DNA of 64,000 nucleotides from Amycolatopsis xylanica (GTDB taxonomy: Bacteria; Actinomycetota; Actinomycetes; Mycobacteriales; Pseudonocardiaceae): contig NZ_FNON01000007.1 in the NCBI RefSeq assembly GCF_900107045.1, positions 1-64,000 on the forward strand, in the 5' to 3' direction. Under the pieces are notes generated by a model, which saw only the letters and a program-made list of their open reading frames with translations, was not told where the DNA came from and searched no databases. Position numbers and translations under genes: made by a program. Shown in pieces: positions 25,320 through 33,950 of this stretch. Each line of letters starts with the position of its first letter. Position 1 is the stretch's first letter.

Positions 25320-25356
25320 CTGGCTATGAAGGGAGCCTTCATCCACGGTCGGCCGA

Positions 25357-25402
25357 GTGAGGGCCTCCCTCACCCAAGACTTCGAGTGAGGGAGGCCCTC
25401 AC
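25357..25402. repeat. Perfect inverted repeat GTGAGGGCCTCCCTCAC / GTGAGGGAGGCCCTCAC
   Basis: The 17-bp arms at 25357-25373 and 25386-25402 are exact complements with a 12-nt loop, and each arm is itself nearly palindromic. A related GAGGCCCTCAC half occurs at 35950-35961. Confidence 0.8.
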
Positions 25403-25450
25403 CCAAAGCCGGACCACGGACCTGCTGCGGGTGCGGCCGACGAGAATGGG

Positions 25451-25496
25451 GTCGTGAGTGTTTTCGCCGGTTAGAACCGGCCATACCACTCACGAC
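25451..25496. terminator. Family A palindrome next to the deazaflavin gene stop
   Basis: The sequence is GTCGTGAGTG...CCGGTTAGAACCGG...CACTCACGAC. It lies 4 bp downstream of the stop of the minus-strand gene 25501-25929 and probably serves as its terminator. Confidence 0.75.
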
Positions 25497-25500
25497 CTCT

Positions 25501-25929
25501 TTAGGCGTTTTCGAGCAGGACGAGCGGGATCTCGCGCTTCGTCTTGGTCTGGTACTGCGCGTAGTTCTTGTAGTCGGCCGTGATCTTCGGCCACATCCGC
25601 GCCCGCTCTTCGGCGGTGGCGACCCTGGCGTGCATCTTCTGCGCGGGCTTGCCGCCGAGCGCGACCTCGACGTCGGGGTTGTCACGCAGGTTGAGGAACC
25701 ACGCCGGGTGCGTGTCGTCCCCACCCCGCGAAGCGACGACGACGATCGCGTCGCCTTCGCGCAGCGGCGAGGTCAGCATGACCTTGCGCGGCTCGCCCGA
25801 CTTGCGCCCGATGGTGGTCAGCTCCAGCACCGGCATGTTCGCGACGGACCAGCCGGCCCGGCCGCCCGTGATCTTGAGCAGGCCACGGTGGACGGCGTTC
25901 ATCGCTTTCAGCGAGAAATCACTAGGCAT
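25501..25929 (-). CDS. Nitroreductase/deazaflavin (F420)-dependent oxidoreductase, DDN family, copy 1
   Basis: The 142-residue protein starts at MPSDFSLKAMN; the open frame continues upstream only because it runs through a palindrome. It has the DDN split-barrel marks LELTTIGRKSGEPRKVMLT, ASRGGDDTHPAWFLNLRDNP and a C-terminal YQTKTKREIPLVLL. Family members use coenzyme F420H2 to reduce quinones or nitro compounds. A second member lies 2.7 kb away at 28203. Confidence 0.88.
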   Translation of the reverse strand: MPSDFSLKAMNAVHRGLLKITGGRAGWSVANMPVLELTTIGRKSGEPRKVMLTSPLREGDAIVVVASRGGDDTHPAWFLNLRDNPDVEVALGGKPAQKMHARVATAEERARMWPKITADYKNYAQYQTKTKREIPLVLLENA

Positions 25930-25946
25930 GGGGAGAGCGTAAAGGA

Positions 25947-25992
25947 GTCGTGAGTGGTATGGCCGGTTAGAACCGGCCATACCACTCACGAC
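25947..25992. terminator. Family A palindrome downstream of lpdA
   Basis: The near-perfect 46-bp palindrome starts GTCGTGAGTGGTATGGCCGG with the complement at the other end. It lies 3 bp beyond the stop of the lpdA gene and before the start of the deazaflavin gene on the same strand, a terminator position. Confidence 0.75.
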
Positions 25993-25995
25993 CTA

Positions 25996-27381
25996 CTACA
26001 TGTTGATCATGTGGCCGGCGAGGCCGTGGATGGCCTCCTTGACGGCTTCGCCCAGTGTCGGGTGCGCGTGGACGTTCCGCGCGACCTCGTGCACGGTCAG
26101 GTCCCACTGCTGCGCCAGCGTCAGCTCGGGCAGCAGCTCCGTGACCTCGGGCCCGATCAGGTGAGCGCCCAAGAGCTCCCCATGCTCACCATCGCTGATG
26201 ATCTTCACGAACCCGACGGCCTCGCCGAGACCGTGTGCCTTCCCGTTCGCCGTGAACGGGAACTTCGCGACCTGGACGTCGAAACCCTTCTCGCGGGCCT
26301 GGGCCTCGGTCCAGCCGAAAGACGCGATCTGCGGCTGGCAGTACGTCGCGCGCGGGATCATCACGAAGTCCAGCTCCATGGTCTCCGCGCCCGCGATCGT
26401 CTCCGCCGCGACCACGCCCATCGACTCCGACGCGTGCGCCAGCATGAGCTTCGCGGTCACGTCGCCGATCGCGAAGATGTGCGGCACGTTCGTCCGGCCC
26501 CGGCCGTCGACGGCGATGGCGCCGCGGTCGGTCAGCGCGACGCCGGTCTTCTCCAGGCCGTAGCCCTCGACCCGGGGCTGGAAACCGATGGCCTGCAACA
26601 CCTTGTCGGCCTCGAGCACCTGCTGGCCGTCCTTCGAGGACACGGTCACGCGCACCGACGGTCCCGAGTCGTCGATCGACTCGACGCGCGTCGAGGTCAG
26701 GACGCGAATGCCCAGCTTGCGGTAGCGGCGGGCCAGCTCGGCCGAGACCTCGGCGTCCTCCAGCGGGACCATGCGGTCGAGGAACTCCACAATGGTCACG
26801 TCGACGCCGTAGTTGTGCAGCACGTACGCGAACTCGACGCCGATCGCGCCCGCGCCGGCGATGATGATGCTGCCGGGGAGGTCGCGCTCCATGATCTGCT
26901 GCTCGTAGCTGACCACCCGAGAGCTTCGCGAAGTGCCCGGCAGCAGGCGGGCGGACGCGCCGGTCGCGATGACGCAGTGGTCGAACGTGATCGTCGAGCC
27001 GTTCACGCGCAGGGTGTGGTCGTCGATGAACTCACCGCGGCCGTCGAACTCCGTGATGCCGTTCTTCTTCATCAGGAAGTGCACGCCCTTGACCCGGCCG
27101 TCGGCGACCTTGCGGCTGCGGTCGAAGGCCGCGCCGTAGTCGAAGCGGACGTTCTCCGTGCCGGAGATGCCGAAGGTCTTGGCCTCCTTGGTCACGATGT
27201 GCGCGAGTTCGGCGTTGCGCAGGAGCGCCTTCGACGGGATGCATCCGACGTTGAGGCACACGCCGCCCCAGTACTTCTCCTCCACCACCGCGACCTTCAG
27301 GCCCAGTTGCGAAGCCCGGATCGCCGCGACGTACCCGCCGACACCGGCGCCCAGAACGACCACATCGAAGTCTGCACTCAT
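25996..27381 (-). CDS. lpdA: Dihydrolipoyl dehydrogenase (E3)
   Basis: The 461-residue flavoprotein begins at MSADFDVVVLGAGVGGYVAA; the ATG at 27381 sits just before the FAD motif. It has the redox disulfide GGVCLNVGCIPSKALL, the NAD motif IIAGAGAIGVEFAYVLHNYG and the C-terminal dimer segment with the active-site base region HAHPTLGEAVKEAIHGLAG. It regenerates lipoyl groups of pyruvate, 2-oxoglutarate and branched-chain dehydrogenase complexes. No E1 or E2 genes are adjacent. Two copies of E3 are common in actinomycetes, so this may not be the only one. Confidence 0.92.
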   Translation of the reverse strand: MSADFDVVVLGAGVGGYVAAIRASQLGLKVAVVEEKYWGGVCLNVGCIPSKALLRNAELAHIVTKEAKTFGISGTENVRFDYGAAFDRSRKVADGRVKGVHFLMKKNGITEFDGRGEFIDDHTLRVNGSTITFDHCVIATGASARLLPGTSRSSRVVSYEQQIMERDLPGSIIIAGAGAIGVEFAYVLHNYGVDVTIVEFLDRMVPLEDAEVSAELARRYRKLGIRVLTSTRVESIDDSGPSVRVTVSSKDGQQVLEADKVLQAIGFQPRVEGYGLEKTGVALTDRGAIAVDGRGRTNVPHIFAIGDVTAKLMLAHASESMGVVAAETIAGAETMELDFVMIPRATYCQPQIASFGWTEAQAREKGFDVQVAKFPFTANGKAHGLGEAVGFVKIISDGEHGELLGAHLIGPEVTELLPELTLAQQWDLTVHEVARNVHAHPTLGEAVKEAIHGLAGHMINM

Positions 27382-27397
27382 ACCCCGGAATTTACTC

Positions 27398-28153
27398 TCA
27401 CTCACTGGGAGAAGGGGGTGATTCGCGCCGCGCCTGCGCCAGCAGCGACGTGATCGCCGTCATGATCCGCGCGGTGGCCTCGTCCAGCACCTCGCGCGTC
27501 GGGTCGGGGCCGGCGAGGTCGTCGAGGTAGACCGGCGGACCGGCGATCAGGTGGACCGTCTTGCGGCGCAGCACGCGCGGCACGAACGACCCGGCCGGGA
27601 GCAGCTCGTGGGTGCCCCAGTTCGCCAGCGGGATCACCGGCGCCCCGGTCTCCAGCGCGATGCGCGCCGTGCCGGTCTTGCCCTTCATCGGCCAGCGGTC
27701 GGCCCGGTCGGAGAACGTCGCCTCCGGGAAGATCGCGACGCACTCCCCCGCGCGGACCGCGGCGACGGCGTCGCGGAACGCCTCCGAAGCCGTCGGCGCG
27801 CCGCGGTAGACGGGGATGTGCTTGCCCGAGCGCATGATGTTGCCGACCACCGGCGCGTCCCACAGGCTCGCTTTCGCCAGGTAACGCGGCACGCGGCCGG
27901 CTTCGAGGCAGAACGCGGTCACCGTGGTCGGGTCCGCGAAGGACAGATGGTTCGACGCGACCAGCACGCCGCCGGTCTTCGGCAGCGATCCGCTCACCCG
28001 GAAGCGGGTGAACAGCACGAGGAACGGCCACACCACGTCGATGGCGAGGCTGAACCAGAAGCCCCGGCCCGCACGGGCGAAGCGCCTGCCATACGCGACC
28101 ATCTGCCCGAACGTGAGAGTGTCCAGCGCGGTCCATCGGTTTCCGATCAGCAC
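27398..28153 (-). CDS. 1-acylglycerol-3-phosphate acyltransferase-like (PlsC family)
   Basis: The protein of about 251 residues has a hydrophobic N-terminal segment (FWFSLAIDVVWPFLVLF) and the acyltransferase motif NHLSFADP (His69, Asp74). It also has the substrate motif VYRGA and FPEATFSD, which replaces the usual FPEGTRS. It should acylate lysophosphatidate or a related lipid at the membrane. The start is uncertain: a GTG at 28153 is given, while the ATG at 28102 would shorten it by 17 residues. It lies 16 bp downstream of a short gap after lpdA on the opposite reading order (upstream of lpdA), so co-transcription is likely. Confidence 0.85.
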   Translation of the reverse strand: MLIGNRWTALDTLTFGQMVAYGRRFARAGRGFWFSLAIDVVWPFLVLFTRFRVSGSLPKTGGVLVASNHLSFADPTTVTAFCLEAGRVPRYLAKASLWDAPVVGNIMRSGKHIPVYRGAPTASEAFRDAVAAVRAGECVAIFPEATFSDRADRWPMKGKTGTARIALETGAPVIPLANWGTHELLPAGSFVPRVLRRKTVHLIAGPPVYLDDLAGPDPTREVLDEATARIMTAITSLLAQARRESPPSPSE

Positions 28154-28202
28154 AAGCGCTATTCGTAGCCGATGGACCCGCGGATCGGCCAGTAGGCCGA
28201 CG

Positions 28203-28607
28203 TCACACTCGCTCGAGCACCACCACCGGGATCTCGCGGTCGGTCTTGGTCTGGTAGTTGTCGTAGTCCGGCCAGACCTTGGCCATGATCGGCCACAGCT
28301 TGGCCCGCTCCTCGCCCTCGGTCGTGCGCGCGCGTGCGGTGAACTTGTCGCCCCAGATCTGGACCTTGGCCTCGGGGTCGGCGAGCAGGTTGAGGTACCA
28401 GCCGGGGTGGTTCGGCGCCCCGCCCTTGGACGCGACGATCACCGGGTTGCCGTCGACTTCCTGGTAGATGAGCGCGAACTTGCGCTCCTGGCCGGTCTTG
28501 CGGCCCTTCGTGGTGAGCACCAGGGTCGGCACCCCGCCGTTCCAGTCGTGACCTTCCTTTCCGTCGGTCTCCTCGTAGCGGCGGACGTGCTCGTCACCGA
28601 ACAGCAT
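28203..28607 (-). CDS. Nitroreductase/deazaflavin (F420)-dependent oxidoreductase, DDN family, copy 2
   Basis: The 134-residue protein shows LVLTTKGRKTGQERKFALIY, ASKGGAPNHPGWYLNLLADP and YQTKTDREIPVVVLERV, the DDN split-barrel pattern that binds F420. It is related to but clearly distinct from the copy at 25501, being closer to the GRKTGQ-type members. It probably reduces quinone-like compounds. The proline iminopeptidase gene lies immediately upstream with a 13-bp gap, so they likely share a transcript. Confidence 0.88.
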   Translation of the reverse strand: MLFGDEHVRRYEETDGKEGHDWNGGVPTLVLTTKGRKTGQERKFALIYQEVDGNPVIVASKGGAPNHPGWYLNLLADPEAKVQIWGDKFTARARTTEGEERAKLWPIMAKVWPDYDNYQTKTDREIPVVVLERV

Positions 28608-28620
28608 CTAAACGGCTCCT

Positions 28621-29580
28621 TCAGTCAGCGAATCGGTTCGTCGCGCCGACGAGCGCGTGCAGCGTGCCCGGCTCGTCGAACGCGTGTCCAGCGTCGTCGA
28701 CGATGATCAGCTCCGCACCCGGAAGCAGCTGCTTGAGCTCCCACGCGGTGGTGGCGGGGGTGACCACGTCGTACCTTCCCTGCACTAGAACGCACGGAAT
28801 GCCCTCGATCTTCCCGGCGTCACGCAGCAGCTGCCCCTCCTCCAGCCAGCCGCCGTGCCGGAAGTAGTGGTTCTCGATCCTGGCGATGGCCAGCGCGAAC
28901 CCGGGGTCGCTGAACGCGTCGACCACCTCCTGGCTGGGCAGCAGCTTGAGCACCTCGCCCTCCCAGCGGCTCCACGCGAGCGCGGCGGTGGTGCGGACCA
29001 GCGGATCTTCGTCGTAGAGCAGCTCGTGGAACACCTCGATCAGGTCCTCGCCCCGGCGCTCGACCGGCACCGGCTCCAGGAACCGCGCCCAGTTCTCGGG
29101 GAACAACATCCCGGCGCCACCGCCGTAGAGCCAGTCGAGTTCCTTCTTCCGCAACACCGCGATCCCGCGCAGGACCAGCTCGGTGACCCGATCCGGATGG
29201 GTCTCGGCGTACGCGAGGCCGAGCGTGCTCCCCCAAGACCCGCCGAAGACCATCCAGCGGTCGACGCCGAGGTGCTCGCGGAGGCGTTCGATGTCGGCCA
29301 CGAGATGCCAGGTGGTGTTGGACGCGAGGTCGGCGGCCGGGTCCCCGCAGTGGGGGATGCTGCGCCCGCAGCCACGCTGATCGAAGATGACGATCCGGTA
29401 GCGATCCGGGTCGAACAGCCTGCGGTGCCGGGGGCTCGCCCCGCCGCCAGGCCCGCCGTGCAGGAACACCACCGGTTTTCCGTCCGGATTCCCGCTTTCC
29501 TCCCAATAGATCTCGTTGCCATCACCTACATCGAGCATCCCGTGCCGATAGGTTTCGAGTTCGGGGTAGAGGCCGGTCAT
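28621..29580 (-). CDS. pip: Proline iminopeptidase
   Basis: The 319-residue S33 alpha/beta hydrolase has the family signatures VVFLHGGPGGGASP, FDQRGCGRS, the nucleophile elbow GGSWGSTL (Ser115), Asp in QGRYDVVTP and His in AGHAFDEPG. It removes N-terminal proline from peptides in the cytoplasm. The ATG at 29580 (MTGLYPELETYRHG) matches the usual N terminus; the frame remains open upstream only through a promoter region. It is divergent from the LacI gene at 29708. Confidence 0.92.
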   Translation of the reverse strand: MTGLYPELETYRHGMLDVGDGNEIYWEESGNPDGKPVVFLHGGPGGGASPRHRRLFDPDRYRIVIFDQRGCGRSIPHCGDPAADLASNTTWHLVADIERLREHLGVDRWMVFGGSWGSTLGLAYAETHPDRVTELVLRGIAVLRKKELDWLYGGGAGMLFPENWARFLEPVPVERRGEDLIEVFHELLYDEDPLVRTTAALAWSRWEGEVLKLLPSQEVVDAFSDPGFALAIARIENHYFRHGGWLEEGQLLRDAGKIEGIPCVLVQGRYDVVTPATTAWELKQLLPGAELIIVDDAGHAFDEPGTLHALVGATNRFAD

Positions 29581-29707
29581 GGCCCTCACTATGCCGAACG
29601 GGCGTGGCGGACGGCGCTTTCCGCGCCGGAAGCTGGCTACACTTGCGCCCGACCGGCCTACTGGCCGGTCCACCGTCGTATGGACCCAGTATGCCCCCGG
29701 AGGGATC

Positions 29708-30736
29708 ATGACCGCGCGTCCTCACGTGACTCTCTCCGACGTCGCACGCAGCGCGCAGGTTTCGCTGGCGACGGCGTCCCGCGTGCTCAACGGCACCACC
29801 AATGTCCGCTCCGACCTGCGTGATCGCGTGGTCTCGGCCGCTTCGGAGCTGGCGTACACGCCCAACGCGCACGCGCAGGCGCTCGCGGGTGGCGCGCAGC
29901 CGACCGTGGGCGTGATCTGCCACGACGTCAGCGACCCGTACTTCGCGGCGGTCGCCCGCGGCGTCATGCGCGTGGCAGGCGACAACGGCCTGCTGGTCAT
30001 GCTGGCCAGCACCTTCCGCGATCCGCAGAAGGAGGTCGAGTACGTCTCGATGCTCCGCGCGCAGCGCGCGTCGGCGATCCTGCTGATCGGGTCCGGCTTC
30101 GAGGACCGCGGCTGGGAGCGGGCGATGGCCGCCGAACTCGACCCGTACCGGCGCGGCGGCGGCCAGGTAGCTGTAGTCAGCAGGCACCGCAGTCTCAAGG
30201 TCGACACCGTCCAGCCGGAGAACCGCGAGGGCGCAGCCGCGCTCGCCCGCGCGCTGACCGACCTCGGGCACCGCAAGTTCGCGGTGCTGACCGGGCCGCG
30301 CGCGCTGACCACGGTCAGCGACCGGCTCGGCGGGTTCGCCGACGAGCTGGCGTTGCACGGCGTGAAGCTCAAGGACTCCGACATCTTCGAGGCGCCGTTC
30401 ACCCGTGACGGCGGCTATGCGGCCGCGCGGGAGCTGCTGGCCAGGAAACACCCCGCGACCTGTGTGTTCGCCGTGACCGACGTGATGGCGATCGGCGCGC
30501 TCACCGCGTTCAGGGAAGCGGGCGTCTCGGTGCCCCAGGACATTTCGCTTGCCGGATTCGATGACATCCCGGTTGTGCGCGATCTCACCCCGGCGCTGAC
30601 CACGGTCGCGCTGCCGCTCGAAGCACTGGGCGAACACGCGATGGACCTCGCGCTCAAGGGCGCACGCGGCACCCGCAGCCGGATCCTGCGCCTGGCAGGC
30701 GAAGTGGTGCTCCGCGAGAGCACCGCCAAGGTCTGA
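29708..30736 (+). CDS. LacI family transcriptional regulator of the DUF993/isomerase genes
   Basis: The 342-residue protein starts at MTARPHVTLSDVARSAQVSL, followed by ATASRVLNGTTNVRSDLRD, a standard LacI HTH plus hinge helix. The ligand domain contains GVICHDVSDPYFA and SLAGFDDIPVVRDLTPALTT. It most likely regulates the two genes downstream through the perfect palindrome GAAAGCGCTTTC at 30783-30794. The effector is presumably a sugar acid or polyol metabolite. Confidence 0.9.
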   Translation: MTARPHVTLSDVARSAQVSLATASRVLNGTTNVRSDLRDRVVSAASELAYTPNAHAQALAGGAQPTVGVICHDVSDPYFAAVARGVMRVAGDNGLLVMLASTFRDPQKEVEYVSMLRAQRASAILLIGSGFEDRGWERAMAAELDPYRRGGGQVAVVSRHRSLKVDTVQPENREGAAALARALTDLGHRKFAVLTGPRALTTVSDRLGGFADELALHGVKLKDSDIFEAPFTRDGGYAAARELLARKHPATCVFAVTDVMAIGALTAFREAGVSVPQDISLAGFDDIPVVRDLTPALTTVALPLEALGEHAMDLALKGARGTRSRILRLAGEVVLRESTAKV

Positions 30737-30782
30737 CCGGCCGGTCTTGTCCTCTCGCCCGTCGTGACCTACCTTCTGGTGA

Positions 30783-30794
30783 GAAAGCGCTTTC
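30783..30794. promoter_or_regulatory. LacI-type operator GAAAGCGCTTTC
   Basis: This perfect 12-bp palindrome with a central CG lies 24 bp before the start of the DUF993 gene and just after the LacI gene. The sequence is of the classic LacI/GalR operator type, so it is a strong candidate target of the adjacent regulator. Confidence 0.7.
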
Positions 30795-30817
30795 AGAAGA
30801 CAGGAGAAAGGCGGCCC

Positions 30818-31942
30818 ATGACGCTCTTGCTGCCCACCCCGGACGGCGATCTGACGCGGTGGACCCCTTCCGGCACCGGTTTCGCGCCACCGTCGCGGGG
30901 ACAGTCGGCCACACGCACCGCCTACGCGGCCGCGCACGTCGTGCTCGACCCGCTGACCGGCGAACTCGACTGGGACACCACCGCCGCGTTCCGGCAGCAC
31001 CTCTGGTCGTGCGGGCTCGGCGTGGCCGAGGCGATGGACACCGCGCAGCGTGGCATGGGCCTGGACTGGGCCGAAACCCAGAAGCTGATCAAGCGCACCG
31101 GCGCCGACGCGCAAGGCCCGTGGGTCGCGGGGGTCGGCACCGATCAGCTGCCCGCCGGTCCCTCCACAGTGGACGCCATCGTCGCCGCCTGGCGCGAGCA
31201 GTACGACCTGGTCGTCGAAGCGGGCGCGCTTCCGGTGCTGATGGCCAGCCGGGCGCTCGCCGCAGCGGCTTCCGGCCCTGCTGACTACCGCGCCGCGTAC
31301 GGGAAGCTCCTGTCCACAGTGGAACAGCCGGTGCTGCTGCACTGGCTCGGCGAGCAGTTCGACGCTTCGCTTGCCGGTTACTGGGGCCACAACGACGTCC
31401 GCGAGGCGGCCGACGAACTGGCCGCGCTGTGCGCCGAACACGCCGAGAAGATCGTCGGCGTCAAGGTTTCCGTGCTGGACGCCGAAATCGAGACCGTGTT
31501 CCGGCGCGCGCTGCCCGACGGCGTCGCCTGCTACACCGGCGACGACTTCAACTACCCCGAGCTGATCGCGGGCGACGAGCAGGGTCACAGCGAGGCGCTG
31601 CTCGGCATCTTCGACCCGATCGCGCCGGTCGCGGGCGCCGCGTTCGACCGCCTGGACGCCGGTGACACCGCCGGATTCCGAGCGCTGCTCGACCCGACCG
31701 TGCCGCTGGCGCGGCAAATTTTCCGCGCGCCGACCCAGTTCTACAAGACCGGCGTGGTGTTCCTGGCCTACCTCAACGGGCACCAGAACCATTTCCGCAT
31801 GCTCGGCGGCCTGGAGTCGGCGCGCTCGATCACGCATCTGGCCACCGTGCTCCGGCTCGCCGACGAGGCGGGCGTGCTCACCGACCCCGACCTCGCGGTG
31901 CGCCGCATGCGCCCGCTGCTCGAGACCGCCGGGGTGTGGTGA
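30818..31942 (+). CDS. DUF993 family, dihydrodipicolinate synthase-like aldolase
   Basis: The 374-residue cytoplasmic protein fits DUF993, a TIM-barrel group related to dihydrodipicolinate synthase/aldolases. Recognisable segments include SRALAAAASGPADYRAAYGKLL, the Lys-bearing KIVGVKVSVLDAE (a candidate Schiff-base Lys) and FLAYLNGHQNHFRMLGG. The start at 30818 follows a GGAGAAAGGCGG ribosome region. It is coupled to a sugar isomerase-like gene by TGATG overlap and preceded by a LacI gene, so it probably cleaves or forms a keto-acid sugar intermediate. The reaction is unproven. Confidence 0.8.
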   Translation: MTLLLPTPDGDLTRWTPSGTGFAPPSRGQSATRTAYAAAHVVLDPLTGELDWDTTAAFRQHLWSCGLGVAEAMDTAQRGMGLDWAETQKLIKRTGADAQGPWVAGVGTDQLPAGPSTVDAIVAAWREQYDLVVEAGALPVLMASRALAAAASGPADYRAAYGKLLSTVEQPVLLHWLGEQFDASLAGYWGHNDVREAADELAALCAEHAEKIVGVKVSVLDAEIETVFRRALPDGVACYTGDDFNYPELIAGDEQGHSEALLGIFDPIAPVAGAAFDRLDAGDTAGFRALLDPTVPLARQIFRAPTQFYKTGVVFLAYLNGHQNHFRMLGGLESARSITHLATVLRLADEAGVLTDPDLAVRRMRPLLETAGVW

Positions 31943-32751
31943 TGGACCGCCTGAGCCTCAACCAGATCACGACCAAGACCTGGTCGGTGCCCGAAGCCGT
32001 CAAAGGCTGCGCGGAAGCGGGCGTCGGCTGGATCGGGCTGTGGCGCGACAAGGTCGCCGAGACCGGCGTCGCGGAAACCGCGAGGCTGGTCGCCGAGCAC
32101 GGCCTGCGCGTGTCTTCCTTGTGCCGTGGTGGTTTCTTCACGGGGGTGAACCCGGACGGCTCCCCCGTCGACGGCATCGCGCAGACCCGCGAGGCGATCG
32201 ACGAGGCCGCTCAGCTCGGCACCGATGTGCTGGTGCTGGTGGTGGGCGGCATCGCGGAGAACGATCTGGTGCTCTCGCGCCAGCGCGTGGCCGACGCGGT
32301 CGGTGAGCTGGCCCCGTACGCACGGGAGCGGGGTGTCCGGCTGGGCCTGGAACCGTTGCACCCCATCCAATGCGCGGAACGGTCCGTGCTGTCTACTTTG
32401 GACCAGGCGCTGGCGATCGCCGAGGAGCACCCGGCGGACTCGGTCGGCGTCATCGTCGACGAGTTCCATGTCTGGTGGGACCCGCGCATCGAGGAGACGA
32501 TCGCGAAGGCGGCAGGGCGGATCCTCGGTTTCCATGTCTGCGACCAGATGTGGCCGCTGACGGATCCGTTGATGGGCCGCGCGCTCCCCGGCGACGGCCC
32601 CATCGATCATCGTCATCTGCGTGCCTGCGTCGAGGCGGCAGGCTACACCGGCCCGATCGAGGTCGAGGTGTTCAACACCGAATTGTGGCAACGACCCGGA
32701 GGCGAAGTGCTGGCGGAGGTCATTGCCGCATATCGGGATCACGTCGCTTAG
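31942..32751 (+). CDS. Sugar phosphate isomerase/epimerase-like TIM barrel (xylose isomerase-like)
   Basis: The 269-residue protein matches AP_endonuc_2/xylose isomerase-like TIM barrels. Metal- or substrate-binding Glu/Asp/His are visible in RLGLEPLHP, VIVDEFHVWWDP, FHVCDQM and PIEVEVFN. The ATG at 31942 overlaps the DUF993 stop (TGATG); a GTG one codon upstream is also possible. It likely isomerises or epimerises a keto-sugar that is then processed by the DUF993 protein. Its stop overlaps the convergent FAD monooxygenase stop by 4 bp. Confidence 0.85.
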   Translation: MDRLSLNQITTKTWSVPEAVKGCAEAGVGWIGLWRDKVAETGVAETARLVAEHGLRVSSLCRGGFFTGVNPDGSPVDGIAQTREAIDEAAQLGTDVLVLVVGGIAENDLVLSRQRVADAVGELAPYARERGVRLGLEPLHPIQCAERSVLSTLDQALAIAEEHPADSVGVIVDEFHVWWDPRIEETIAKAAGRILGFHVCDQMWPLTDPLMGRALPGDGPIDHRHLRACVEAAGYTGPIEVEVFNTELWQRPGGEVLAEVIAAYRDHVA

Positions 32752-33950
32752 ACCTTGCTGGGCTCGTTCCAATCGATCTTGTTCTCGTAAAGCCATCGCA
32801 GGCTTTCGTTGCCGCCGCGGGCCGCTCGCTTGAGCATCACGCGCATGATCGGATCGCGCAGGATGCGGGCGAGCGGACCGGCGGCCTTCCAGTCGCCGTT
32901 CTTCTTGCCGAGTTCGACGACGGCCTCGACTCGCTCGCGGCGCAGCGACTCGTACTTGGTCAGCGCCGTGGCGATGTCTGTGTTGTCCCGCAAGCACTTC
33001 GCGAGGACGACCGTGTCCTCGATGGCCATCGCCGCGCCCTGGCCGCTCGACGGGGAGGTGGCGTGCGCCGCGTCCCCGATGATCACCATGCGGCCGTTGT
33101 GCCACTTCGGCACGGACGGGAAGTCATAGGTGTTCCAGCCCGCGAAGAACTCGTCGGTCGCCTTGACGACTTCGAGCGCGGGACCGCGGTCACCGGCGAA
33201 CATCGCCATCAGCTCGGCTCGCCACTGCTCGGTGCTGATCGCGGCCAGCTCCTCGGCGGTCGGCTCGACCGGGCGCGCCGGGTTGGCCACCCACCACACC
33301 TCGCCGCTCGGGCTCTGCATGCAGGCGAAGAAGCAGCTGCGGCCGAAGATCGAGTTCATCACGCCGGGCTCGAGCTCGAACTTGACGTCCTTGGCGTATC
33401 CGCCGATGTTAAGCAGGCCGACGTAGCGGGCGCTCGGCGCCTGCGGGTCGATGATCTCGCGGGTGCGCGAGCGCAGGCCGTCCGCGCCGATCAGCAGGTC
33501 GCCCTCGGCCGTCGTGCCGTCGGCGAACCTGGCGAGCACGCCAGTTTCGGTCTTCTCGGCGTCGACGAGGCGCTTGCCGTACTCGATGCGCACGCCACGC
33601 CGGATCGCCTCCTCCCGCAGCGTGGCGTAGAGATCGGCCCGTCTCATGGTCTGGCTGGCGGAGCCGTCCGCGCGGGCGCCACCGTAGGGCAGCTCGCCGA
33701 GTGTTTTCCCGGAGCCGCTGATGATCGATATGCGTGGCGTGTCGAAGCCCAGCTTGCGGACGACGCCGTCGAGATCGAGCACACGCAGCGCGTCGAGCGC
33801 GTTCACCGCGAGCGTCAGGAACGCGCCGACACCGTCCGCGGTCTTTTCATAAGCCTCATAGATGACCGAGTCGATTCCCGCTTCACGCAAGGCGATCGCG
33901 CTCAGTGGACCTGCGATGCCGCCGCCGACAATCAAAGCCGTGTATGTCAT
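32748..33950 (-). CDS. FAD-dependent aromatic/drug monooxygenase (PHBH fold)
   Basis: The 400-residue flavoprotein starts MTYTALIVGGGIAGPLSA with the FAD dinucleotide motif. It has the group A features LLIGADGLRSRTRE (FAD/NADPH motif) and MVIIGDAAHATSPSSGQGA (ribityl-binding GD motif). It hydroxylates an aromatic or tetracycline-like substrate with NAD(P)H and O2. The start is fixed by the ATG at 33950, which lies at the edge of a palindromic operator; the frame remains open upstream through the TetR gene only by chance. Control by the divergent TetR resembles drug-inactivating TetX-type pairs, but the substrate is unknown. Confidence 0.88.
   Translation of the reverse strand: MTYTALIVGGGIAGPLSAIALREAGIDSVIYEAYEKTADGVGAFLTLAVNALDALRVLDLDGVVRKLGFDTPRISIISGSGKTLGELPYGGARADGSASQTMRRADLYATLREEAIRRGVRIEYGKRLVDAEKTETGVLARFADGTTAEGDLLIGADGLRSRTREIIDPQAPSARYVGLLNIGGYAKDVKFELEPGVMNSIFGRSCFFACMQSPSGEVWWVANPARPVEPTAEELAAISTEQWRAELMAMFAGDRGPALEVVKATDEFFAGWNTYDFPSVPKWHNGRMVIIGDAAHATSPSSGQGAAMAIEDTVVLAKCLRDNTDIATALTKYESLRRERVEAVVELGKKNGDWKAAGPLARILRDPIMRVMLKRAARGGNESLRWLYENKIDWNEPSKV

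Noticed and set aside
25210..25496. Possible CRISPR or tRNA-like cluster
   Set aside because: The palindromes differ from each other, spacing is irregular and no cloverleaf or anticodon structure is visible.
29522..31837. Long minus-strand open frame of over 770 codons opposite the LacI and DUF993 genes
   Set aside because: Its composition is typical of an antisense shadow and there is no recognisable motif, while the plus-strand genes have full family signatures.
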